From NCBI GenBank assembly GCA_038244815.1, contig JBBRTB010000027.1, positions 1 through 54,053 of the forward strand: a stretch of DNA of 54,053 nt, given 5' to 3'. The translations under genes and the position numbers were made by a program. Within the stretch, counting starts at the first letter, position 1. Each line of letters opens with the position of its first letter. This document shows, in pieces, positions 42,857 through 50,740 of the stretch. This DNA is from DASVHS01 sp038244815. GTDB taxonomy: Bacteria; Acidobacteriota; Thermoanaerobaculia; Gp7-AA8. Under the pieces are notes generated by a model that saw nothing but the letters and a program-made list of their open reading frames with translations, had not been told where the DNA came from and did not search any database.

Positions 42857-44575
42857 TTGATCACCTACCTCAAGGTCCGCAACCTGGCCATCGTCGAGGA
42901 GCTCGCCATCGAGCCGGGGCCGGGACTGAATGTCCTTACCGGTGAAACCGGCGCCGGAAAGTCGCTGCTCATCGACTCGCTGGAGTTCCTGCGCGGCGCA
43001 CGCAGTTCCACGGACATGATCCGGCAGGGCGCGGACAAGATGACGGCCGAGGCGATCTTCGAGTTGCCGGCGGCGGCGGGAAAGGCGCTCGAGGCCATGG
43101 GGATCGAGACGGAGGCACGCGACGAGGCCATCGAGGTGATCGTGAAGCGCGAGATTGCCGCGGCTGGACGCGGACGCGTGCTCGTCAACGGTTCTCCGCT
43201 GTCGGTTCGTGAGCTCGCCGAAGCCATGGACGCCGTGCTCGAGATTCACGGGCAGAGCGAGTCGCATCACCGCATCGCCGGCCAGACCTTCCGCGAGCTC
43301 GTGGACGAATACGGCGGCCATCACGACCTGCTCGAGGACACGCACGCGGCCTATGGCGCATGGCGGGAGGCCGCGGACCAGCTCCAGGAGCTCTCGGCGG
43401 CGCAGAAAGACCGCTCGCTGCGACTCGATCTCCTCAAGTATCAGCTCGACGAGATTTCCGCGGCCACGCTCGATCCGGGCGAAGAAGAGATGCTGCGCGC
43501 CGAGCGCAGCATGCTCGCTCACGCCCGCGAGGTCATCGAAGCCACCGCCGGAGCGTTCAATCTCGTCGATGACGACGAGTCATCGGCCCTGACGCAGCTC
43601 GGCCGCGCCGCTCACATCCTCCAGCCGCTCACCCGCGACATCGCCGAAGTCGGCGCCGTCGCCGGCGAGCTCGATGAAATCACATACCGGCTGCAGGACG
43701 TGGCCCGCACGCTGCAGCATCTCAGCGATTCCGTCCGCCACGATCCGGAGCGCCTGGAAGCGGTCGAAGAGCGGCTGGTCACGATCGATCGACTCAACAA
43801 GAAGTACGGCGGTTCCATCCCCGCCGTTCTCGAGCACCTCGGCCGCATCAGCGATGAGTACGAGCGCCTGAACGACTTCGAGGAAAGTCTCGACAAGCTG
43901 CAGCAGGTCGAGGCGCAGCGCGCCGGCGCGTACCGGAAAGCGTCCGGCAAGTTGTCTACGTCGCGTAGAACGGCCGCGCAGTCGTTCCAGAAAGCCGTCG
44001 AGACCGAGCTGCGCGATCTGGCCATGGAACGAACGACCGTGCGCGTCACGGTCACCTCCACCGAAGACGAACCGGAGCGGTTTCGAGCCGATGGTGTCGA
44101 TGACGTCGAGATTCTGGTCGCTCCCAACCGCGGCGAGGAACTAAAGGCCATGCAGAAGATCGCCTCGGGCGGCGAGCTCTCACGCATCCAGCTGGCCATC
44201 GCCGCGGCGCTGTTCAAGCACTCGGGGCGCGGCGCCGCCACCACGCTCGTCTTCGATGAGATCGACGCGGGAATCGGCGGACGCGTGGCCGAGGTGGTCG
44301 GGCGAAAGCTGCGCCAGCTCTCGGCGGGAAACCAGGTCATCTGCGTCACCCACCTGCCGCAGATCGCCAGCTTCGGCTCCACGCACTTCTTCGTCTGGAA
44401 GGAAGACGTGAAGGGTCAGACGCGCGCGCGCGTTCGCCGGCTCGACAGCACCGACGATCGCGTCAGCGAGATCGCGCGCATGCTCGGCGGCGAAAAGGTC
44501 GCCGCTTCGGCGATCGCTCACGCGCGCGAGCTTCTCGAATCGGCGCGCGGGAAACCGGCGAAGTCGCGGGCATGA
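42857..44575 (+). CDS. recN: DNA repair protein RecN
   Basis: A 572-residue SMC-like ATPase. MITYLKVRNLAIVEELAIEPG and Walker A GETGAGKS lie at the N-terminus. A central coiled coil (about 150-370) is followed by the ABC signature SGGELSRIQLAI, Walker B TTLVFDEIDAGIGG and the C-terminal VTHLPQIASFGSTHF. It holds broken DNA ends for recombination. The start is TTG at 42857. It overlaps the next gene by 4 bp (ATGA). Confidence 0.97.
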   Translation: MITYLKVRNLAIVEELAIEPGPGLNVLTGETGAGKSLLIDSLEFLRGARSSTDMIRQGADKMTAEAIFELPAAAGKALEAMGIETEARDEAIEVIVKREIAAAGRGRVLVNGSPLSVRELAEAMDAVLEIHGQSESHHRIAGQTFRELVDEYGGHHDLLEDTHAAYGAWREAADQLQELSAAQKDRSLRLDLLKYQLDEISAATLDPGEEEMLRAERSMLAHAREVIEATAGAFNLVDDDESSALTQLGRAAHILQPLTRDIAEVGAVAGELDEITYRLQDVARTLQHLSDSVRHDPERLEAVEERLVTIDRLNKKYGGSIPAVLEHLGRISDEYERLNDFEESLDKLQQVEAQRAGAYRKASGKLSTSRRTAAQSFQKAVETELRDLAMERTTVRVTVTSTEDEPERFRADGVDDVEILVAPNRGEELKAMQKIASGGELSRIQLAIAAALFKHSGRGAATTLVFDEIDAGIGGRVAEVVGRKLRQLSAGNQVICVTHLPQIASFGSTHFFVWKEDVKGQTRARVRRLDSTDDRVSEIARMLGGEKVAASAIAHARELLESARGKPAKSRA

Positions 44576-45156
44576 CCGGCATCCACACCATTCTCCTCGG
44601 AGGCGGAGTGGTCCTGATGCCGACCGATACGATCTATGGCTTGCATGCGCTGGCGGACGACGACCGAGCCGTGCAACGCATGATCAACGTCAAGGGCCGC
44701 GAAGACAATAAGCCGTTCGTCGTAGTCGGTGCCTCGATCGAGCAACTGCAGCGGCTCGGCGCGCGGTTCGACGATCGCACCAGAGCGGTTCTCACGGAGC
44801 TGTGGCCTGGTCCTCTCACCGCCATCGTGTCTCTGGACCATCCCATCGCCGCGAGCCGCGGCGCGACGACGATCGCCGTGCGCGTCCCCGCACTCGAATC
44901 GCTGCGCGAGCTTCTCGAGATCACCGGTCCGCTGGCATCGACGAGTGCGAACCGCAGCGGAGAGCCGCCGCTCGTCGATCCGAAGTCGCTGCCGCTCGAT
45001 GTGCAATCGTCCATCGATGCGATCGTCGACAGAGGCCCGCGAGCCGGAGAACCGTCGACGATCGTGGACTTTACCGGCCCCGAGGCGCGCCTGATCCGCG
45101 CGGGTGAAGCTTTCTTTACACAGAAAGTGTGGAAAACGCTGCGGAAATCGCTGTGA
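44572..45156 (+). CDS. tsaC: L-threonylcarbamoyladenylate synthase (TsaC/Sua5/YrdC)
   Basis: A 194-residue YrdC-domain protein. LMPTDTIYGLHALADD, KGREDNKPFVVV, LWPGPLTAIV, AVRVPALESLRELL and ASTSANRSGEPP match the KxR/SxN ATP and threonine-bicarbonate site of the family. It makes the intermediate for the t6A37 modification of ANN-decoding tRNAs. It lacks the extra C-terminal Sua5 domain, so TsaC size. It is translationally coupled to recN. Confidence 0.93.
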   Translation: MTGIHTILLGGGVVLMPTDTIYGLHALADDDRAVQRMINVKGREDNKPFVVVGASIEQLQRLGARFDDRTRAVLTELWPGPLTAIVSLDHPIAASRGATTIAVRVPALESLRELLEITGPLASTSANRSGEPPLVDPKSLPLDVQSSIDAIVDRGPRAGEPSTIVDFTGPEARLIRAGEAFFTQKVWKTLRKSL

Positions 45157-45374
45157 AAAACTCAATGAGCCGCAAAAAATCAGCGCCTTTCACCAATTTG
45201 CACAAACCGTTGGGCGAAACGACCTAAACGGCTCAATCGACATTTGTTATCGAGAAAATAACTGCTGAGTTGCAGCGTGATTTGTGCACTTCCCATTCTC
45301 TGTTTGCACTTTCCACAATGCCACCCAAAATCTCAAGGGACCTCAAACGCCCTGTTCACCGAGAGTTGACAGCT

Positions 45375-46760
45375 CTACGGGTGGCCGAAAACGCGCAGCG
45401 CCAGCGTGGCCAGACCGAGAAAGCTGAAGAAGCCTCCGACGTCGGTGAACGTCGTCACGAAGATCGACGAGGCGATCGCCGGATCGAAGCCGAGCCGTTC
45501 CAGCGCCAGCGGGATCAGACCACCGGCGATCCCGGAGATCACGAGATTGAACACCATCGCCGCGAAGAGAATCGACGCCAGCTTCCAGTCGTGGGTCCAC
45601 AGACCGACGACGAGTGTGGTCAGCAGACCGTTCGCGACGCCGTTGCCGAATCCGACGAGCGCTTCCTTCCAGACCGCGCGCCATCGGCTCGACCACTCCA
45701 CTTCACCGAGGGCGAGTCCGCGCACGAACACGGTGAGCGTCTGCGTTCCGGCGTTGCCACCCATTCCCGCGACGATGGGCATGAACACGGCCAGGGCCGT
45801 CCAGCGCTCGATCGTTCCCTGAAACCAACTGACTACCCATGACGCCAGAAATGCGGTGGCGAGATTGATGGCAAGCCACGGGAAGCGCGCCCGGAAGGAC
45901 TGCAGCGCCGGCGTGGTCACGCGCTCCTCGGCGGCGACGCCGGCGAGGTGCATGAGGTCTTCCTCGGCCTGCTCCTGAATCACGTCGATGACGTCGTCGA
46001 CGGTGACGACGCCGACGAGCCGGTTCTGCAGATCGACGACCGGCACCGAGAGCAGGTCGTACTTGGAAACAATCTGGGCCACCTCACCCGGTTCGGAGTC
46101 GATGCGCGTGCGCACGACGCTCTGCACCATGATGTCTTTGAGCTTGGCGGTCTCGCTGGCCAGGATGAGATTGCGCAGCGACAGCACGCCGGCGAGATGT
46201 CCACCCTCATCGACGCAGTAGACGTAGAAGAACGACTCCTTGCGCGGATACTGCCGGATCGCTTCGACGGCCTCGGCCACGGTGAGGTTCTCGTCGAGGG
46301 CCAGGAACTCGGTGTTCATCAGGGAGCCGGCCGTGGCCTCTTCCCCTTCCAGCAGCGACTCGAGCTTGGCGCTCTGGGTGGCGCCGAGGAGCTCGAGGAT
46401 GCGCGCGCGGCGCTCGTCGTCGAGGGCGTCGAGCAGGTCGGCGGCATCGTCTGGCGCCGAGGAGCCGCAGATGTCCACGATCGTGGCGTCGTCGAGCCAT
46501 TCGATCATCTCGTCGAGATCCGGCTCGTCGAGGCCGAGGAGGGCACGGGCTGCCTTGCCCAACTCGATCAGCAGAGACAGCACCCGCTTGCGGTCCTCCT
46601 CGAGGAGCAGAGGCAGAACCGGCGAGATGTCGGCCGGCAGCGTTTTCTCGATGATGCGGCGCAACTGCGGATACGCGCCATGCCTGAGCAGCTTGGTCAG
46701 AAGCTGCTGGTACGAGCGCGCCGTCGAGGAGTGCGCCGGCGTCTGGGCCGCAGGATTCAC
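45375..46760 (-). CDS. mgtE: Magnesium transporter MgtE
   Basis: A 461-residue protein starting GTG at 46760 (VNPAAQTPAHSS). An N-terminal superhelical MgtE_N domain (about 60-160: LDDATIVDICGSSAPDDAADLLDAL) is followed by two CBS domains (about 165-290: SLMNTEFLALDENLTVAEAVEAI, VPVVDLQNRLVGVVTVDDVIDVI) and five transmembrane helices with the pore motif PIVAGMGGNAGTQTLTV. The CBS region senses intracellular Mg. It is convergent with tsaC across 218 bp of AT-richer DNA in which no gene is seen. Confidence 0.95.
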   Translation of the reverse strand: MNPAAQTPAHSSTARSYQQLLTKLLRHGAYPQLRRIIEKTLPADISPVLPLLLEEDRKRVLSLLIELGKAARALLGLDEPDLDEMIEWLDDATIVDICGSSAPDDAADLLDALDDERRARILELLGATQSAKLESLLEGEEATAGSLMNTEFLALDENLTVAEAVEAIRQYPRKESFFYVYCVDEGGHLAGVLSLRNLILASETAKLKDIMVQSVVRTRIDSEPGEVAQIVSKYDLLSVPVVDLQNRLVGVVTVDDVIDVIQEQAEEDLMHLAGVAAEERVTTPALQSFRARFPWLAINLATAFLASWVVSWFQGTIERWTALAVFMPIVAGMGGNAGTQTLTVFVRGLALGEVEWSSRWRAVWKEALVGFGNGVANGLLTTLVVGLWTHDWKLASILFAAMVFNLVISGIAGGLIPLALERLGFDPAIASSIFVTTFTDVGGFFSFLGLATLALRVFGHP

Positions 46761-46796
46761 GCTTTCGATCGTACCGCGACTAGAATCATCTTCACT

Positions 46797-47534
46797 ATGA
46801 CCACAGTCGCACAACCCGAGACCCGTCCCGCACCGGCCGGCGACCAGGCCCTGGCCAGACAGTTCGTCAACTTCATGTTCTTCCGCACCGACCGCGCCTT
46901 CCGGCGCGAGAGCGCCGAGCTCAAGGCCGAAGCCAGGCGTGAGTTCGTGGATCTGGTGCAGCGCTACACCGGCCCGATGATGCTGTTGCCGTATTCGACG
47001 ATCGGACTCAAGGCCGGTCTCGACTTCATGCTCTGGCGCATCGGCTACGACCTGGCCACGTTCCAGACCATGGCCGCCGACATCAACCGCACCATCCTCG
47101 GCCGTTACCTCGATGTGCCGCAGTCGTATCTGGCCATGACCAAGCACTCCCAGTACGTCGAAGAGCACGTGCACGACAACCAGGAAGGACGGCGCCTGCG
47201 CATCGTCCCGGGGAAGAAGCCGTATCTCTTCGTCTATCCGTTCGTGAAGACGCGGGACTGGTACCTGCTTCCGCCGGCGGAACGGCAGCGCATCATGAAC
47301 GAGCACATCGCCATCGGGCACAAGTACCCGCGCGTGAAGATCAATACGACCTATTCATTCGGACTCGACGATCAGGATTTCGTGGTGGCATTCGAAGCCG
47401 ACTCGCCGTCGGAGTTCCTCGACCTCGTGCAGGAGTTGCGCGAGACCGAGTCCTCGAAGTTCACCCTGCGGGACACGCCGATGTACACGTGCCGCCGCTC
47501 CACGATCGAGGAAGTGCTGGAGTCGCTGGGGTGA
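46797..47534 (+). CDS. Chlorite dismutase-family protein, HemQ/ChdC-like
   Basis: A 245-residue protein. The C-terminal ferredoxin-like half has YLFVYPFVKTRDWYLL, then MNEHIAIGHKYPRVKINTTYSFGLDDQDFVVAFEAD, then FTLRDTPMYTC. This corresponds to the HemQ (coproheme decarboxylase) layout with the reactive Tyr in VYPF and a proximal His near EHIAIGHKYP. HemQ converts coproheme to protohaem in the last step of the coproporphyrin-dependent haem pathway. Other haem genes are not nearby. The start ATG 46797 lies in the divergent gap with mgtE. Confidence 0.85.
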   Translation: MTTVAQPETRPAPAGDQALARQFVNFMFFRTDRAFRRESAELKAEARREFVDLVQRYTGPMMLLPYSTIGLKAGLDFMLWRIGYDLATFQTMAADINRTILGRYLDVPQSYLAMTKHSQYVEEHVHDNQEGRRLRIVPGKKPYLFVYPFVKTRDWYLLPPAERQRIMNEHIAIGHKYPRVKINTTYSFGLDDQDFVVAFEADSPSEFLDLVQELRETESSKFTLRDTPMYTCRRSTIEEVLESLG

Positions 47535-47540
47535 GGTGAG

Positions 47541-47610
47541 CGGGTCGTGGGGTCGCCGCTCGTGGGCATTCAAGCCTCGAGACCCCCACGACCCGCGACC
47601 GGCGACCCGC
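47541..47610. repeat. GGGTCGTGGGGTC inverted repeat
   Basis: The left arm GGGTCGTGGGGTC (from 47541) and a right-hand GACCCCCACGACCC are followed by further CGACCCGCGA words. It sits at the convergent ends of the HemQ-like and MFS genes and forms part of the last codons of the MFS gene. It is related in words to 1-28 and 12751-12811. Confidence 0.6.
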
Positions 47611-48796
47611 GAGCCAGCACGAGCACCGCCACCACCGCCGATCCCACCAGTCCCCCACCGAGCGCCACGAGCGTGATGCCGATTCCCCGCCGCTCCGCGA
47701 GCATCCCGGCGCCGAGATTGCCGAACGGCACGAACGCGTAGAACGCGAACGTGTACATGCTCAGCACGCGGCCGCGCATCGTGTCGGGCACGCGCTGCTG
47801 GATGGTGGTATTGCAGAGCGCCAGCGTGGTCACCATCGTGAAACCGCAGACGACGAGGAGCCCGAGCACGATGATCTTCGGACGGAAGAGCCCCACCGTG
47901 CCGAGCGCCAGGCCGAACGAAAACAGGCAGGCGAAGGCCCAGGCGATCATCCTGCGCTGCGAGAAGGTACGGATGGAGAGCAGCAGCGCCCCCACCAGCG
48001 CACCCGCACCGACGCCACCCATGAGATAGCCCATCCCCGTCGCGTCGTTCGTGAACAGCTTGTGCGCCACGATCGGCATGAGCGCGAGGTAGGGATAGCC
48101 GAAGAGGCTCGCCGCCGCCACGATGGCGATGAGCAGGAGAATGATTCGATCGCTGCGCACGAAGCGGAAGCCGTCCGTGAAATGCTTCACCAGCGCCTCG
48201 TTGGCGGTGTCGAACTTCTGCCGGTCGTGGATCGTGTACAGCACCCATACCAGCGGCAGGAACGACAGCGCGTTCAGAAAGAAGCACCAGAAGCTTCCCC
48301 ATGCCGACAGCGTGATGCCGGCCAGCAGCGGACCGACCACGCGCGACAGGTTGAACTGCAGCGAGTTCATGGCCACGGCGTTGGGCAGACGCTTCCGGTC
48401 CTCGAGCAGATCGACGACCATGGCCTGCCACGCCGGCGCCGAGAACGACTGCGCCACGCCCACGATGAGCGCCGCGGCGACGATCTGCCACACGGTGATG
48501 CGATGCAGGTAGATCGAGAACGCCAGGAAGAACGCGGTCAGGCCCTGCGCGGTCTGCGAGATGGCCACGACCCGCTTGCGGTTGAGGATGTCGGCCAGCA
48601 CCCCGCCCGGCAGCATCAGCACGATCGACGGCGCCGAGCCCGCGAACGCGACGAAGCCGAGAAGGTACGCGGAGCCGGTCAGACGGTAGACCAGCCACCC
48701 CTGCGCCACCGTCTGCATCCACGAGCCGACGTTGGAGATGAACTGCGCCGTCCAGAAGCGGCGGTAGTCCGACTCGGCGAAGGCCTCGAATGGCAT
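47570..48796 (-). CDS. MFS exporter (EntS/TMS family)
   Basis: A 408-residue transporter with about 12 transmembrane helices. The N-terminus DYRRFWTAQFISNVGSWMQTVAQGWLVYRLTGSA, the loop motif GVLADILNRKRVV and the segment APAWQAMVVDLLEDRKRLPNAVAMNSLQFNLSRVVGP are characteristic of the enterobactin exporter-like MFS_3 group. It probably exports a siderophore or drug; the substrate is unknown. Its ATG lies back-to-back with the acyltransferase gene. Confidence 0.92.
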   Translation of the reverse strand: MPFEAFAESDYRRFWTAQFISNVGSWMQTVAQGWLVYRLTGSAYLLGFVAFAGSAPSIVLMLPGGVLADILNRKRVVAISQTAQGLTAFFLAFSIYLHRITVWQIVAAALIVGVAQSFSAPAWQAMVVDLLEDRKRLPNAVAMNSLQFNLSRVVGPLLAGITLSAWGSFWCFFLNALSFLPLVWVLYTIHDRQKFDTANEALVKHFTDGFRFVRSDRIILLLIAIVAAASLFGYPYLALMPIVAHKLFTNDATGMGYLMGGVGAGALVGALLLSIRTFSQRRMIAWAFACLFSFGLALGTVGLFRPKIIVLGLLVVCGFTMVTTLALCNTTIQQRVPDTMRGRVLSMYTFAFYAFVPFGNLGAGMLAERRGIGITLVALGGGLVGSAVVAVLVLARGSPVAGRGGLEA

Positions 48797-48863
48797 GGAT
48801 GATTATCGCGTCTGGCTCGCCAGGACCGCTTCGAACCTTGTAGCGGACAAATGTGGCGGGATT

Positions 48864-49874
48864 ATGGATAATCCCGCGCCGCCTATGCCGATCGACATCC
48901 TGACATCCCTCGACGAGCTTCGTTCGCTCGAACCGCTCTGGCGGGATCTCTGGCATCGCGATCCGGCGGCCACGCCGTTCCAGTCGCCGGACTGGGTGCT
49001 GCCGTGGTTTCGCCACTTCGGATCGGGCGAGATCCTGACGCTGGCAGCGCGCGGAAACGGCGGGCTCGAGGCGCTCGCTCCCCTCTTTATCCTCCGCGAC
49101 GAGGACGACGCATCCGAGTCGCTGGGAATGCTCATCGGGACGGGGAACACCGACTACCTCGATGTCCTGGCGACGCCTGGCGCGGCGATCGACGAGATGC
49201 TGGCGAAGCTGGCGGCGGCCGATTGCGCGCTGTGGGATCTGCAGCAACTCCGCGCCGGGTCGCCTCTCCTCGCCGCCGCGGCACCCGGCGGCTTCGAAGA
49301 TCTCGTCGAGCCGCAGGACGCATGCCTCGTGCTCTCCATCGCCGATGCCGGCGACGAGTTGCAGAACATCTCCTCGACGCATTTTCGAAAGAAGCTGCGC
49401 TATTACGGGCGCTCCCTCGAGCGTGAAGGGCCCGTCACGTTTGAGACGCCGGCGCCGGCCACGCTCGACGAGTTTCTGCAGGCGCTCTTCGACCTGCACG
49501 CCGCGCGCTGGAAGGTGCGCGGACTGCCGGGCATGCTGGCCGCGGAAGTCGACCAGGCCTTTCATCGCGACGTGGCGCGACGCATGCTCGCCTCCGGCAC
49601 GTTGCGCATGGTTGCGATGCGCACTGGCGACCGCATCGTGGCCATCTTCTACGGCTTCGCCCACCATCACACGGTCTACTACTACCTCGGTGGATACGAT
49701 CCCGCGCTCGAGAAGCTGAGCCCGGGCACGCTTATCGTGGCCCACGCCATCGCCGAGGCGGTGCGGCGGGGAGCAACGACATTCGACTTCCTGCGTGGCG
49801 CCGAGGATTACAAGTACGCCTGGGGCGCACAGGATCGCCAGAACCAGCGCCGTCGGCTGATCAGGAACGCGTGA
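48864..49874 (+). CDS. GNAT acyltransferase, BioF2/CelD-like
   Basis: A 336-residue protein of the FemAB/BioF2-like GNAT group: LEPLWRDLWHRDPAATPFQSPDWVLPW at the N-terminus, FRKKLRYYGRSLEREG in the middle, and a C-terminal GNAT core VAMRTGDRIVAIFYGFAHHHTVYYYLGGYDP, then ATTFDFLRGAEDYKYAW. Related proteins act in cellulose, exopolysaccharide or peptidoglycan modification. The start is uncertain: ATG 48864 is chosen; ATG 48795 (overlapping the MFS start) and 48885 are possible. Its stop overlaps the ybaK start (GTGA). Confidence 0.85.
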   Translation: MDNPAPPMPIDILTSLDELRSLEPLWRDLWHRDPAATPFQSPDWVLPWFRHFGSGEILTLAARGNGGLEALAPLFILRDEDDASESLGMLIGTGNTDYLDVLATPGAAIDEMLAKLAAADCALWDLQQLRAGSPLLAAAAPGGFEDLVEPQDACLVLSIADAGDELQNISSTHFRKKLRYYGRSLEREGPVTFETPAPATLDEFLQALFDLHAARWKVRGLPGMLAAEVDQAFHRDVARRMLASGTLRMVAMRTGDRIVAIFYGFAHHHTVYYYLGGYDPALEKLSPGTLIVAHAIAEAVRRGATTFDFLRGAEDYKYAWGAQDRQNQRRRLIRNA

Positions 49875-50371
49875 AGACGAACGCCGCGCGTCTCCTCGAC
49901 TCCGCGGGAATCCGCTACGAGATCCGCGAGTACGAGGTCGATCCCGACGACCTGGCCGCGGAGAGCGTGGCCGCGAAGGTCAGTCTTCCACCAGCGCAGG
50001 TATGGAAGACACTCGTGGCACGCGGCGACCGCAACGGAGTGTGCTTCGCGGTCGTCCCGGGCGATCAGCAGCTCGATCTCAAGGCCCTGGCCAGGCTCTC
50101 CGGCGATCGCAGCATCGACACCGTTCCGCTCAGGGAAGTGCAGCCGATCACCGGATACGTCCGCGGCGGCGTGACCGCGCTCGGCGCGAAGAAAGACTAT
50201 CCGGTCTATGCCGACGAGACCATCGAGCTCTTCGATGTGATCTCGGTGTCCGCGGGCATGCGCGGCGCGCAGATCCTCATCGCTCCCGCCGACTACCTGC
50301 GCGCCACCGGCGCGCGCGTAGGCGCGATCGCCAGGGACGGGAATGCTCCCGCGGCGCGCCGTGTAAGATGA
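49871..50371 (+). CDS. ybaK: Cys-tRNA(Pro)/Cys-tRNA(Cys) deacylase YbaK
   Basis: A 166-residue protein with the YbaK/EbsC fold: KTNAARLLDSAGIRYEIREYEVD, PAQVWKTLVARGDRNGVCFAVVPGDQQLDL, TGYVRGGVTALGAKKDYPVYADETI and ISVSAGMRGAQILIAPADYLRAT. It removes mischarged cysteine from tRNA-Pro. The start is GTG at 49871, overlapping the previous stop. tRNA-Gln follows 12 bp after its end. Confidence 0.95.
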   Translation: MKTNAARLLDSAGIRYEIREYEVDPDDLAAESVAAKVSLPPAQVWKTLVARGDRNGVCFAVVPGDQQLDLKALARLSGDRSIDTVPLREVQPITGYVRGGVTALGAKKDYPVYADETIELFDVISVSAGMRGAQILIAPADYLRATGARVGAIARDGNAPAARRVR

Positions 50372-50383
50372 GGAGCGCCTCGT

Positions 50384-50458
50384 TGGGGAGTCGCCAAGTG
50401 GTAAGGCATCGGTCTTTGGAGCCGACATTCGATGGTTCGAATCCATCCTCCCCAGCCA
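50384..50458 (+). tRNA. tRNA-Gln (anticodon TTG)
   Basis: A 75-nt cloverleaf. The acceptor TGGGGAG pairs with CTCCCCA, the D arm is GTCGCCAAGTGGTAAGGC, the anticodon stem TCGGT/GCCGA holds the loop CTTTGGA (TTG), the T arm contains GGTTCGAATCC, and GCCA is encoded. Confidence 0.97.
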
Positions 50459-50547
50459 GCCTTGACCTGCCGTCGAGCAGCATGCTCATCCTGGCACACG
50501 TTCCGACGCCATCCGCCGCGACACTGTTGCTCGACTGCTGAGCCGGC

Positions 50548-50691
50548 GTGAAGGCCGCTGACAAGAACGGCTTCACACCGCTGATGGCCGCGGCGGCGAG
50601 GGGTGAGATGGCCTCAGTGAGTCGCTCAGCGAGACTTGCGGTGAGGGTCTTGAGTTTCATCCAACAACGCCCGACGAACATCATTCAGTGA
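50548..50691 (+). pseudogene. Ankyrin-repeat gene remnant
   Basis: A 48-codon frame reads AADKNGFTPLMAAAARGEMASV, one clear ankyrin repeat (DKNGFTPLMAAA), with no further repeats and an unrelated tail before TGA. It looks like the 3' piece of a larger ankyrin-repeat gene. It lies just after tRNA-Gln, a common integration site. The rest of 50459-50740 holds nothing recognisable. Confidence 0.5.
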
Positions 50692-50740
50692 TCATGCGCA
50701 CAGCATTTCGCAGGCTTTGCTACAACACTGCGCGCCTTCA

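Noticed and set aside
45157..45374. Hidden gene or RNA between tsaC and mgtE
   Set aside because: The stretch is AT-richer than its surroundings, but no frame, tRNA or strong hairpin was seen.
45948..46796. Long upstream extension of the HemQ-like gene
   Set aside because: It is antisense to mgtE; the HemQ-like protein starts naturally at ATG 46797.
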